Assembly (NCBI GenBank): GCA_947259395.1
Contig: CAMYMN010000014.1
Location: forward strand, 5,693-69,692
Direction: 5' to 3'
Length of the DNA: 64,000 nt
DNA from: an uncultured Gammaproteobacteria bacterium
GTDB taxonomy: Bacteria > Pseudomonadota > Gammaproteobacteria > Arenicellales > JAANXG01
The notes below the pieces were generated by a model that was given only the letters and a program-made list of their open reading frames with translations, did not search any database and was not told the origin of the DNA. Shown piece by piece: positions 47,774 through 56,709 of this stretch (positions are counted from its first letter, which is position 1; each line of letters opens with the position of its first letter). The position numbers and the translations under genes are program-made.

Positions 47774-48284
47774 TTCGCCGCTGACCGATCATGTAACACC
47801 CAAAATAATTATTTACACCGCACCGGCGGTGTCAGCTTCGGGACTTACGCATTATCCAGTTTGTACGGCCGGTGTATTAGGGGTAATACATCCTCACTAG
47901 TTCGCCAGGACATAGAAAAATATACCCACCAGAACAGCCAAAACCAAATACTTCTTTGGATCGGTCTCTCTTTTCAATCTCGATTGTGCCATTGTGCTTC
48001 CTCAGTTAGATGTGTTGGAAATTAGACGCCCGCCCTAAGACATATTTTAGACGGTGTTTTCGCGTTTGCATGTTAAGGCGCGAGATTTATGCTGCGGAGC
48101 AACATAGTTACCCACGTTTGGTGCTTCCTGCGGCGAAAGTGCTGGGGATCGTGACGCGGATGCCGCGTGGGGCCGGACTATCGGTGCGGCCACCGTTGAT
48201 CAGCGACTCGTGTGTTGGCGGCGCTAAGCGCGCACCGGTAACGGCTGGTTACCTCATGAAACCTGCAATCAATCAATCAATGGC
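47774..48284. other. Intergenic region between AlaX and MTH1187-family genes
   Basis: Only one small minus-strand frame (47845-47991, listed separately) looks possibly real. A plus-strand frame across 48010-48468 runs antisense to the MTH1187-family gene and has no protein-like pattern. Confidence 0.35.
47845..47991 (-). CDS. Possible small membrane protein
   Basis: A 48-residue frame with a good start (GAGGAAG 4 bp before ATG). It begins MAQSRLKRETDPKKY, charged and soluble, and then becomes hydrophobic (LVLWLFWWVYF). The Trp-rich core is odd. If the AAA at 47940-47942 were AAAA, the reading frame would shift to LVLAVLVGIFFYVLAN and stop, giving a 31-residue protein with a normal membrane helix. 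So it may be a small membrane protein disrupted by a homopolymer indel. No family recognised. Confidence 0.35.
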
Positions 48285-48581
48285 TTACAGCTTCTCTTGT
48301 GCGCTGCGAATCTTGTCGTCGGCGGTTTGGCTACGGTCGGTGCGAGTGCCGAAGCGTAAGGTGCTCGAAATGCGTGGCACACCAGATTCGTGCACGACTT
48401 CATGGCATCTTTTGATGGCCGCAAATACCGAATCCCATTCTCCCTCTATATTGGTACCGAAGGCGTGAAGGCGTGGCTTCAGTCCTGCTTCCTGCAAAAC
48501 ACGATGACAATCCGCGACTTGCTTTGACACTGACACACCAACTCCCATAGGAACCACACATAGATCAGCAATCACTTTCAT
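48285..48581 (-). CDS. MTH1187 family thiamine-binding protein
   Basis: Small ferredoxin-like-fold protein of the MTH1187/YkoF-like (DUF77) family, proposed to bind thiamine or its moieties. The 98-residue product has the typical pattern VVPMGVGVSVSKQVADCHRV. The conserved HAFGTNIEGEWDSVFAAIKR and SGVPRISSTLRFGTRTD follow. Ordinary length. It stands alone. Confidence 0.85.
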   Translation of the reverse strand: MKVIADLCVVPMGVGVSVSKQVADCHRVLQEAGLKPRLHAFGTNIEGEWDSVFAAIKRCHEVVHESGVPRISSTLRFGTRTDRSQTADDKIRSAQEKL

Positions 48582-48810
48582 AGGCTTCGACCTCTCGTTA
48601 ACATAATTTTCGACGCTGAACTTAAAGATTATCGACTAGAATGCGGGATCATAATAGTCGAAGACAGTCATTAAGTTTGATAATACGCCCAGCTGACTTT
48701 GGGGTTTTAGAGCCGGCTGGGTAACGATTTATCTCTCTTTACAGGCATCTTTCCATGGTGCCACTATTAACGAAGCACACCCCAACAAAATGTAGCGCTA
48801 GCGACTCCGG

Positions 48811-51096
48811 TCAGTTTTTTAATTCACTGTGACCCAGCCAGAGAGAGAATTCATCACGCGGGAACAGGTCTGTATTGAATAGATTGGATCTGTTTTCCTG
48901 TCCACGTAAATTGTTGAAATCCACTATTTGGTCGATCAAACTTTTTCGATGTGCGTCATTTTTCGTCAACCTGTGAAGCGGAGGTTGAATCCGTGCAACA
49001 TCGAGCGTTAGTGTCCGATGCGAGCTGAAATTAAATGCCATACGCGGAACGACGCTGTTGAAAACCCGGCGCGCTGTATTCATTGCGACCGGGGATGCGC
49101 TGCTGTAGGCAGCAAACAGTCCATCGTGTGCTAATCGGGTAGCAACAAGTTGGTAAAACTCTTCGGAGTACAGTCTTCCGCTCATCGAAGTTGTTGACCG
49201 GATGGCGTCGGTGATAATCAGATCCCATGTATCATCTGATCTATGCAAAAAGCGCCGTGCGTCATCTATTACGACGTTAATCCGCTCATCTTCCAAGTTC
49301 CTGTGGATAATGGGGACACGATGTGCCAACGCCACCACCTCCGGCGAGACTTCCACGACGGTTACTTGCTTGACCCGCTCATCGCTCAACAATACGTGCA
49401 CAAAGCCACCCAGCCCAAATCCAAGAACCAGAACTTTCTCGGGACGATCGACGAGGGCTAACGCAGTCAATGGGGTGGTCGGGATACGCGTGACGGGCGG
49501 TGGGTCGACAAGCGCCCGGTTCGCTTGCACAAGACCATTAACGTACAAAGTAAGTTCTTCATCCTTTGAGCTGTCACTGATTGTTGACCGTACGAGCGAC
49601 GCAACGGCAATACGACCTTCCTCGACTGCGGTGAGTGTGCGATTGTCTGAATTCGAGGCGCCGGACCCTAATACCAACACGCGTTGCATTTCGTTAGCAT
49701 TGGGAAAAAGGACCAAAGTTGTTGCGAACATTCCCAGCCCTACGACCTTAATCGGGTGGAACGAGGTAATGGAAGTTAATGCCGCATAGGCAACGAGAAA
49801 TATGCATATGAGCTCAATGGCATAAATGAAACCAAGCCACTGGAACAATAGAACGCCTGTCAAAATAGCGCCCCCGATGTTTCCAAAAATGTTGGCCAGG
49901 TATATGACCCCAATGGAATTACCCCGCGCATGGCCCAGCTCGTGCCATTGAACAATCAGTATGGGAAGGATCCTTCCAAGTAATAGGGTCGGAACAAACA
50001 ACATAAATCCCGCCCAAAAAAATACATCTATGCTTTTCCATATCTTCAGTGAGATGGGCCAGACCGGATCGTATGAAACAGTGGGATGAATAATCGTGTT
50101 GACAGACGCGGTCAACATTTTCCCAAGCCCGGGGATGACCCCACTGTGTACAAGAAGAATCACCGGAAGCATTGTCGCTAGCGCCGCGAATATCATGGTC
50201 GCAGCCTCATCAAACCATGAACGTTTATACATCAATGAAACGTAAGACCAGTATGATCCGCAAGCCAACGCCAGCAAGAACACACACAAGGCCGTAGAAA
50301 AAGCGTACGGAGAGGCCTTCGTCAGGTTAGACAACACGCGATACCAAGACACTTGTAATGAAATCGAAGCAAACCCAACAACGAAAGCGGTCGCCACGAG
50401 TTGGAATGATCGCGTGTTATAGGGTGTCCGCTTGCCGGCGGGGTTCAGCAACAGTGGGCGAGATTGGCCGGCCACAGGACCTGTGGAACAACGTAACACA
50501 AGCCCGCCCAAAATTAGGTTGAATAGCGCGGCCACGATAATCGAGCCAGTTAGTCCCAACAAAGAAATCAACACATAGACAGCCAATAATGCACCCGCAG
50601 CAGCCCCCAGCAGATTGACCGTGTACAAGGACGGCAACGTACGGCGAAAAGAACGAGCGCTTCTAGAGTAGCCCTCGACAAATAGCGGCAGGGTCATCCC
50701 CATTAACACCGTCGGTACAATCAATATCGCCGACACGATCGACAGCACGATGCCAATGTCGACGCCGGCGGTCGCAGTGCCTATTCTTGGAATCAGATAC
50801 AAGCTCGAAACGCCCATCAAGCCAATCGCGAATTCACATAACGCGTACAGTATGAACGGGTTTCGGGCACGATCCGCAATCATCCCGCCGATTTGCGCGC
50901 CGATCCCCAGTCCAAATAGGAAGACGCTGATAATTACGGTAGCAGTGATGCTGTCGGCGCCATAAAAAATACCGAGAATACGCTGCCATGACACCTCGTA
51001 TATCAAAGCTACCAGCCCGGACATGAAAAATATGCCGTACCACAATAGATGCCGATCGGTATTACTCACGCGGTATGCTTTGATATCGACTCCCAA
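48811..51096 (-). CDS. Polytopic membrane protein fused to a spermidine-synthase-like domain
   Basis: The 761-residue protein has about 12 hydrophobic segments up to about residue 490 (first: YGIFFMSGLVALIYEVSWQR). A methyltransferase/spermidine-synthase-like domain follows at about 530-700. The cofactor loop reads VLVLGFGLGGFVHVLL. The acidic pocket EVSPEVVALA and the segment DLIITDAIRSTTSMSGRLYS are typical of the SpeE-like group. Such fusions are widespread, but their substrate is not established. Spermidine formation is not proven here. It lies 229 bp upstream of the MTH1187-family gene on the same strand. Confidence 0.85.
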   Translation of the reverse strand: MGVDIKAYRVSNTDRHLLWYGIFFMSGLVALIYEVSWQRILGIFYGADSITATVIISVFLFGLGIGAQIGGMIADRARNPFILYALCEFAIGLMGVSSLYLIPRIGTATAGVDIGIVLSIVSAILIVPTVLMGMTLPLFVEGYSRSARSFRRTLPSLYTVNLLGAAAGALLAVYVLISLLGLTGSIIVAALFNLILGGLVLRCSTGPVAGQSRPLLLNPAGKRTPYNTRSFQLVATAFVVGFASISLQVSWYRVLSNLTKASPYAFSTALCVFLLALACGSYWSYVSLMYKRSWFDEAATMIFAALATMLPVILLVHSGVIPGLGKMLTASVNTIIHPTVSYDPVWPISLKIWKSIDVFFWAGFMLFVPTLLLGRILPILIVQWHELGHARGNSIGVIYLANIFGNIGGAILTGVLLFQWLGFIYAIELICIFLVAYAALTSITSFHPIKVVGLGMFATTLVLFPNANEMQRVLVLGSGASNSDNRTLTAVEEGRIAVASLVRSTISDSSKDEELTLYVNGLVQANRALVDPPPVTRIPTTPLTALALVDRPEKVLVLGFGLGGFVHVLLSDERVKQVTVVEVSPEVVALAHRVPIIHRNLEDERINVVIDDARRFLHRSDDTWDLIITDAIRSTTSMSGRLYSEEFYQLVATRLAHDGLFAAYSSASPVAMNTARRVFNSVVPRMAFNFSSHRTLTLDVARIQPPLHRLTKNDAHRKSLIDQIVDFNNLRGQENRSNLFNTDLFPRDEFSLWLGHSELKN

Positions 51097-51454
51097 CTTT
51101 ATCTACGGCCTTTTTCCGATATTTTTGTTCGAGGGAGACTCTCCAACCTTCCGAGATTGCCGGCGGCTCTTGCTCTCTGCTCTTGGATTGTACTCTTTAT
51201 CCCATAACTCACGTGGACGTAAGCCCACGGTCATAACTTGTTTTTCAATTCTGGGGGCAGTTTACCCAATTGTGAATTAGTCTGTGTGAATCGCAGGGGT
51301 CGGATTCGATTGATGGTTGGCTTTCGATTGAACCTGATCCCATTCACGTTGTATCCCGGTGTTCTCCAACGCAACGTCTCCCGCAGCAAGGTATGTGATA
51401 TTCTGTTTGCCGAGCGCTTTAGGGGAGGCGAACCAGCCTAAGGAGTTAAGTAAA
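51097..51454. other. Divergent region before the GFA-family gene
   Basis: This separates the leftward membrane/SpeE-like gene from the rightward GFA-family gene. No gene, tRNA or clear terminator is seen. A good AAGGAG site lies near its right end for the GFA gene. Confidence 0.35.
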
Positions 51455-51940
51455 GTGAACACTGGCACAGCCTATTCGCCACCCGCCGACGCAAGTTTCG
51501 TCGCCAAGTATCAAGCCCGCTGCCATTGCGGCGCGGTACGATACGAAGTCTGCGCCGATCCGGTCGACGCCAAGGTTTGCCATTGCGGCGATTGCCGGGT
51601 CTTGCACGGTGCCCCCATGCAGTGGGCCGCGATTTTCCACAAAGGCGATGTCAGGTTCACGGCTGGGGTTGAGCATTTGCGGTTCTATAACAGCGCCCTC
51701 CACCGGCCTGAAAGACTTACGCCCTGCAAGGTGGCTTGTGCATTGTGCGGCACGCTGATTGCTGATGAAGGGCGGAATATGTGGCTAGCGTTTCCCACGC
51801 TTTTCGATTTTGGCACGCCGCCACGGGTACCAGAAGCGTTCAGGCCGAGCTGTCACATCTTCTACGGCATTCGCGTGATGGATGTTGTCGACGAGTTGCC
51901 CAAATGGTCCGGTCACAAGAACAAATCAAAACTCCTTTGA
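51455..51940 (+). CDS. GFA / CENP-V family protein
   Basis: Zinc-binding protein of the glutathione-dependent formaldehyde-activating (Gfa/Mss4-like) fold. I choose the GTG at 51455, which follows AAGGAG, giving 161 residues. Zinc Cys pairs are YQARCHCGAVRYEV, VCHCGDCRVLHG and CALCGTLIADEG. Many family members are of unknown function, so formaldehyde activation is not assumed. Confidence 0.87.
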   Translation: MNTGTAYSPPADASFVAKYQARCHCGAVRYEVCADPVDAKVCHCGDCRVLHGAPMQWAAIFHKGDVRFTAGVEHLRFYNSALHRPERLTPCKVACALCGTLIADEGRNMWLAFPTLFDFGTPPRVPEAFRPSCHIFYGIRVMDVVDELPKWSGHKNKSKLL

Positions 51941-52862
51941 TCCGCAGCTCGAACAGTTTTTTTACCTACCCGACCTCCTCGCGGAGTGGCAATTCAGCAG
52001 TCAGTTCAATAATTGACCCTTCTGTTGCGACTTGGTGAGGCGATCCAAGGAAACCTGCTCGGAAGCGTTCGCGAATGCCTGAGAACGGGGCTAAGAGTGG
52101 GCTCGTTCCCAGCTCCAACGACGCTTCCTACGACCCACATGACAAATGTCAATAATATCGGCGCCGTTCCAACGGGATGCCGTGTTTTGTAGTCAGGCGC
52201 CCGGACGCCTTCTTGCCTTATCTGAGAAGGGCGTACGCAGCACGTATTTCCAAACAAACAACCCGATCACGAACACCCAGCCCAAAACGGTATGCAGCAT
52301 TCGAATATAAAGTTTTTCTGGCACCGGTGTTGTCGCGCGCCCTGTTGCCGGAATATCCAAGCGAGGTTCGCGGTGGTCGGTTTCGGCGTGTCTTAGCTGC
52401 TCTGGCCTCGCCGGCTGGTAGGAATTTGCCGGGATAGGCCTGAGCGGGGAAGGCTCGTCGTCGCTCGTGGGAATTTGGCGCTTTGGTAGCGTTTGCATGT
52501 GCTGGCCCTGGGGGAACTAGAGATTGGTCGGGAAATCGCCGATTTCATAACCCTTGGGACGTCATGGGATTTTCCGCGGCAAAAATACCTAAAAATTACC
52601 AACATGTGGATTGACGATCGTCAATATTTGGCCGTTTGCGATGTCTTCGTGGTTCTATCCTCAACGAGACTAAACCCAATGCTGCGGTTGCGGCGCCCCA
52701 AATGGGGTCCGTGCCGGTGCGCCGCGTGGGCGCTTTTACAAGAACGACACCCCAAGAACTCGCACCGAAGCACATGCTACATGTGGCGCAATTGGAAATA
52801 TCCGCTGTAAGCAGTTAACCAACAGCACTCTTGACGTTGTCAGTTAGCCGCTTACTGTATAG
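51941..52862. other. Region of about 0.9 kb without a convincing gene
   Basis: Several weak open frames occur. The best is a minus-strand frame at 52193-52498 (101 codons) whose last part has a possible membrane helix (MLHTVLGWVFVIGLFVWKYV) but no clear ribosome-binding site or family. Others look random. This may be decayed sequence. Confidence 0.4.
52193..52498 (-). CDS. Hypothetical small protein, low confidence
   Basis: A 101-residue frame with a Pro/Arg-rich N-terminal half and one hydrophobic stretch near residues 67-87 followed by basic residues. I see no good ribosome-binding site and recognise no family. It could be a small membrane protein or chance. Confidence 0.25.
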   Translation of the reverse strand: MQTLPKRQIPTSDDEPSPLRPIPANSYQPARPEQLRHAETDHREPRLDIPATGRATTPVPEKLYIRMLHTVLGWVFVIGLFVWKYVLRTPFSDKARRRPGA

Positions 52863-53117
52863 CTACATAAGTTGGTTCAGTATCGATTTGATCGCCTCAT
52901 CAGCTCCGATGACTTCAACATTGTCATCTTCCCAACGCTGTAATTTTCGGATAGTTGGTTAACGTCCTCATCCCCGTCAAACGCTTTTTCTAATTCGTAA
53001 AAACGTAATCATCACTTGATAGTGTTCCGGCACCTCCCAGACCCCTATAATCGTGATTAACAACTCCCTTTGGTACGGGTCGCTGGTGACTACGGATATT
53101 GTTCTAGGTTTTTTCAT
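52863..53117 (-). pseudogene. Small gene split by two homopolymer-length indels
   Basis: Read across three frames, this encodes a compact protein of about 84 residues. It starts MKKPRTISVVTSDPYQRELL and goes on to VWEVPEHYQVMITF. After the 5-A run at 52999-53003 (plus strand) the frame shifts to YELEKAFDGDEDVNQLSE. After the TTTT at 52944-52947 it shifts again to KLQRWEDDNVEVIGADEAIK and ends SILNQLM. One base too many in the first run and one too few in the second explain everything, and the net change is zero. Family unknown. Either a recent pseudogene or a sequencing error. Confidence 0.6.
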
Positions 53118-53309
53118 AGCCTGTAATGCGATCAAGAGTCTTCGGCCACATACGTCACCGATTTGGGTGAGTGTTTTGCATCGCTATAATTCTTGACTAA
53201 TTTAATAGGATAAACTAAATAAATATACCAATTAATGTAGGGTTGTCAGCTAACTTTTTGCCGAACGAATTAGAAAGATGACTATCTCCTTCATCAGCAA
53301 GGGTTGAAC
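53118..53309 (+). other. AT-rich promoter region of the hemerythrin-CRP gene
   Basis: A strongly AT-rich stretch separates the small split gene (minus) from the regulator gene (plus). A TATAAT lies at 53185-53190 and a TTGACT at 53193-53198; they are not spaced as a pair. No clear CRP/FNR-type dyad was recognised. Confidence 0.3.
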
Positions 53310-54395
53310 ATGACGGTTATCGAATGGAAATCTGAGTTCTTCGTTGGTATACCGAAGATGGACGCCGACCATCGCAACATGATCGAGCTGATCAACAGGC
53401 TTTATGGGCAATTGCAATCGGGCCAGCGCCAGACGACCATCATAGCTATCCTCGAAGAACTATATGCCAGCGCCGCCAAGCACTTCGCGCACGAAGAGGC
53501 GATCATGCGCGAATGGGGTTGCGATGACTACGCCGGGCACGAGGCAGATCATCAACGATTTCTCCATAGAGTTACGACCTGGATGTCCGACTATCAAACC
53601 GAACGGCTGGATGACGGTATAGCCAAATGGCTTGCAAACTGGTTCTGCAATCATTTCCAGAGGCGTGATGCGCGGTTGCACCTTCCGAATAACACGTCCG
53701 TCGATTCGGTACGACCGCTTACTATAACGCTTCATCGAATTCCCATCTTTGCCTCGTTGACGGAAAAGGACCTAGAGGATCTAGCCAGCCATCTCGATGA
53801 GGTCAAATATCGAAAAGGCAGTGCGATCATCTCCGCGGATGACCCAGACACCAAATTCTTTGTTGTGGCGAAAGGTAAGGTCAAAGTGGTTGTATATAGC
53901 GCCGATGGCCGTGAGGTGATCTTGTCCTGGATGAAGGATGGTGATTTCTTCGGCGATATGGGTCTATTGGATGGCGAGCCTCGAAGCGCCAATGTCATTG
54001 CTCAGGGAGATGTTTCGTTGCTAACACTCGAGCGCGATGACTTCATCAGCTGGCTGGAGGGGCATCCATCGGCATTCATGATGTTCACGACTGAGCTGAG
54101 CCGCCGCCTGAAGGATGCCAATGAACGGATCAGATCTCTAGTTGTACTCGATGTGTACGGCCGCGTCGCTCACAGAATACTCGAATTAGCACGTGACGAA
54201 GGAAAGCGGGTGCGCGGAGGAATCCTGATTGCTGAGCGCCCCACGCAAGCTGAACTCGCTGGTTTTGTTGGTGCGTCGAGAGAATCGGTCGCCCGAGCCA
54301 TGAGTGAGCTTCAGCGGCGAGGCTACATCCGCAAACGAGGCCGCGGTTTCTTACTGTCAGGTGGAAAAGGACTCGAAGCGGAAGTGATGGGCTGA
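53310..54395 (+). CDS. Hemerythrin-CRP/FNR fusion transcription regulator
   Basis: A 361-residue one-component regulator with an N-terminal bacteriohemerythrin domain (about 1-128) and a CRP/FNR-type module. All di-iron ligands are present: His21, His58, Glu62, His77, His81, His115 and Asp120, nearly the numbering of the Methylococcus protein. The cyclic-nucleotide-like domain (about 143-265) has DGDFFGDMGLLDGEPRSANV, with Arg225-Ser226 kept but Asp in place of the usual Glu. The HTH (about 312-345) contains TQAELAGFVGASRESVARAM. O2 or NO sensing by the di-iron site coupled to DNA binding is inferred. The start is ATG 53310 (TTG two codons earlier possible). No obvious target gene is adjacent. 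Confidence 0.9.
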   Translation: MTVIEWKSEFFVGIPKMDADHRNMIELINRLYGQLQSGQRQTTIIAILEELYASAAKHFAHEEAIMREWGCDDYAGHEADHQRFLHRVTTWMSDYQTERLDDGIAKWLANWFCNHFQRRDARLHLPNNTSVDSVRPLTITLHRIPIFASLTEKDLEDLASHLDEVKYRKGSAIISADDPDTKFFVVAKGKVKVVVYSADGREVILSWMKDGDFFGDMGLLDGEPRSANVIAQGDVSLLTLERDDFISWLEGHPSAFMMFTTELSRRLKDANERIRSLVVLDVYGRVAHRILELARDEGKRVRGGILIAERPTQAELAGFVGASRESVARAMSELQRRGYIRKRGRGFLLSGGKGLEAEVMG

Positions 54396-54787
54396 GCCGG
54401 GTGTTGCTTAGATAATTTTCACCAACCCTTACGACACAGCGTGCGGGTGATGTTACACCAAACGTAGGAGTCCTTGTGGCAGTTCAGCGATATCTGGGAT
54501 TACACATTTGAGTAGTTAAACGGGGGGAAGACTAGTGAGTTAGCGAATCATAAGTCCCGCAAAAGTCCCGCAGAGGAATCATAGAGAAGAATCGCTGGAC
54601 CACTTCACCTATAGATAATAATAGAAAAATTGGCCTCCCTGTTTCTAATACTTTTACGAGGTTACCGCCCGTAACCCATGGTATTCGTTGTTTCGTGGTT
54701 GAAAATATTAGAAAGGTAAATCGTCGCGTCGGCTGCTTCTGTTCTGTACGTGATGATCGGCGACACCGGAGCTGATGATTCAGACCC
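54396..54787. other. Intergenic region after the hemerythrin-CRP gene
   Basis: No gene is seen. A short tandem AGTCCCGCA-AAAGTCCCGCA lies at about 54551-54573. It ends at the 3' remnant of the surface-antigen gene. Confidence 0.3.
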
Positions 54788-54905
54788 TCAGTTGACGATC
54801 TTCCAGGATCCGTCGGGCTGCCGACAAGCAGTACCGTACGCGCTCTGCTGCTGCCCGCCAACGATAACTGTCGTCGTGTACTCGCGGCAAGGCGCTCCGG
54901 CGGGC
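54788..54905 (-). pseudogene. 3' remnant of a 17-kDa surface-antigen-like gene
   Basis: The minus-strand frame ending at 54788 encodes APCREYTTTVIVGGQQQSAY and then GTACRQPDGSWKIVN, followed by a stop. This is the characteristic C-terminus of rickettsial 17-kDa-type (glycine-zipper) surface antigens, CREY...GTACRQPDGSWKIV. The N-terminal part (lipoprotein signal and glycine zipper) is absent; upstream codons do not fit the family. The break falls where the group II intron probably begins, so intron insertion or linked rearrangement may have truncated it. Confidence 0.65.
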
Positions 54906-55338
54906 GACCCGTAGGAAACGAAGCAGATGAAGCTGACTGACAAAGCCATCTTTTGGATGGTAAGCAAGTCACCGGGCCGTAACGCGAGTGAACCCATAGG
55001 TGGCCCCGATACATTCCAGTTTCGAAGGCCGAGCCCCCTGGTTCAGGGCGAAGGCAGCAGGGTATGTCGCAGACTGACTGATGAGACATATTCCTTCGGC
55101 GGGGTGGTAGGGACAGCACGGTGACAAGGGCATGCTAAGCAACTGGAGAAGCCGTCCTCGTCCCATCGAGAAATCGATGGAGCAAGGTACATCTTATAAC
55201 CGGTATAAGCCGGGAAGTGGATGGAAGACGAGACGGTGGCGGCTAGGCTTGTATTAGCGATGAAGCGGGGTAACGCCCGCCGAGCGAAGGGGCCTTGCTG
55301 TACAGAGTATCTTCGACAACATGTGAGGCAGAGGTGAG

Positions 55339-56640
55339 ATGATAAAGGCACCGGCTAGTCTGCAGGATCTGAGGCGAAGACTATACGTCAAGGCGAAGGC
55401 TGAACTGTCTTGGCGCTTTTGGGGATTGTATGTGCATGTGTGCAAACGCGAGACGCTGTGGGAAGCATATCGATTGGCCAAGGAGAATAACGGGGCGCCG
55501 GGTATTGACGGTGTCACGTTTGAGGCGATAGAGGCAGTGGGCGTCGAGCAATTTCTCAAACAACTTCGTGAGGAGTTGGTGCACTATACGTATCGTCCCT
55601 TACGGCTGCGGAAAGCAGATATCCCGAAGGAGGGTGGCGTTCGTACTCTTTCGATTCCTGCGATCCGTGACCGGGTGGTCCAGGGGGCTTTGAAGCTCAT
55701 TCTGGAACCGATCTTTGAGGCGGACTTCCAACCGGGGTCGTTTGGTTACCGGCCGAAGAAGTCAGCGCATGACGCCATTCGACGGGTATCGGGAGCGATA
55801 CTTGAGGGCAAGACCTACGTAATCGATCTGGATCTGCGATCTTATTTCGACACAGTGCGACATTCCATCGTACTCGACAAGGTTGCGGGTCGGGTTGATG
55901 ACGATCGGGTTATGCATTTGCTCAAATTGGTTCTGAAAGCGTCGGGTAAACGAGGTGTTCCTCAGGGGGGTGTGATTTCGCCGTTGCTCAGTAATATTTA
56001 TCTCAATGAGATAGATAAGATGTTGGAGCGGGCCAAAGAAGTCACACGCTACAAGCGGCGGGCGGGGATTGAATATGCCCGGTTCGCTGACGATCTTGTA
56101 GTCCTGGTGGATGGGCACCGGCGTAAGCGCTGGCTGCGAGGAGCGGTGGAGAAACGGTTACGGGAGGAATTTGCCAAGCTATGTGTTGAAGTGAATGAAG
56201 ATAAGAGCCGAGCGGTGGACTTAACGCAAAGGGGAAGTTTCGGATTTCTTGGTTTTGAGTTTCGCCGGGTCCGGACTCGATCTGGTCGTTGGATGCCGTT
56301 GCGTATGCCTCAGGGCAAGAAGCGCGCGGCCTTATTGCGAAAGCTCAAGGTTGTTTTCCGGCGCTTTCGATCCCAACCGCTGAAGGGATTAATCGATGAG
56401 ATTAATCCGATTTTGCGTGGTTGGGTGAATTACTTTGCTTACGGGCACTCGAGTCGGTGCTTTTCGTTTATTCGCAACCATGTCGAGAAAAAGATTCGGC
56501 GCCACCTGGCTAAAGCCCGGATGCGTCAAGGCTTCGGTTGGAAGCGGTGGAGTCGGCGGTGGCTTTATGACGAACTTGGTCTGTTCGATGATTATCGAGT
56601 TCGTTATTTGAACAATTCGTCGACAGCGGCTCTAACTTGA
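55339..56640 (+). CDS. ltrA: Group II intron reverse transcriptase/maturase
   Basis: Intron-encoded protein that splices the intron RNA and copies it into DNA at a target. The 433-residue product has RT motifs: GAPGIDGVTFEAIEA, FGYRPKKSAHDAIRRV, the PQGGVISPLLSNIYLNEID motif and the catalytic YARFADDLVVL (FADD variant of YADD). The maturase (X) domain has GWVNYFAYGHSSRCF. There is no HNH endonuclease domain, as in several bacterial classes. It appears intact, with GAGGTGAG before the ATG. Confidence 0.95.
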   Translation: MIKAPASLQDLRRRLYVKAKAELSWRFWGLYVHVCKRETLWEAYRLAKENNGAPGIDGVTFEAIEAVGVEQFLKQLREELVHYTYRPLRLRKADIPKEGGVRTLSIPAIRDRVVQGALKLILEPIFEADFQPGSFGYRPKKSAHDAIRRVSGAILEGKTYVIDLDLRSYFDTVRHSIVLDKVAGRVDDDRVMHLLKLVLKASGKRGVPQGGVISPLLSNIYLNEIDKMLERAKEVTRYKRRAGIEYARFADDLVVLVDGHRRKRWLRGAVEKRLREEFAKLCVEVNEDKSRAVDLTQRGSFGFLGFEFRRVRTRSGRWMPLRMPQGKKRAALLRKLKVVFRRFRSQPLKGLIDEINPILRGWVNYFAYGHSSRCFSFIRNHVEKKIRRHLAKARMRQGFGWKRWSRRWLYDELGLFDDYRVRYLNNSSTAALT

Positions 56641-56673
56641 TAAGTCTCATAACCCTTTTCGCGAACTGTGCAG

Positions 56674-56709
56674 GAGCGCGTAGTGCCGGAAATCGGCACG
56701 CTGCGTGCG
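56674..56709 (+). ncRNA. Candidate domain V of the group II intron
   Basis: A 36-nt hairpin that reads GAGCGCGTA-GTGCCG, loop GAAAT, CGGCAC, a 2-nt GC bulge, then TGCGTGCG. Upper stem pairs fully; the lower stem pairs with two wobbles. Size, loop and bulge match group II domain V, and it lies 33 nt after the maturase stop as expected. The base of the stem departs from the usual AGC-GUU pairing. Confidence 0.5.

Noticed and set aside
48010-48468. Plus-strand frame of 152 residues
   Set aside because: Most of its second half is antisense to the well-supported MTH1187-family gene, and the composition is not protein-like.
52006-52257. Minus-strand 83-residue frame
   Set aside because: No ribosome-binding site, no recognised family and a mixed low-complexity pattern; it looks like non-coding sequence.
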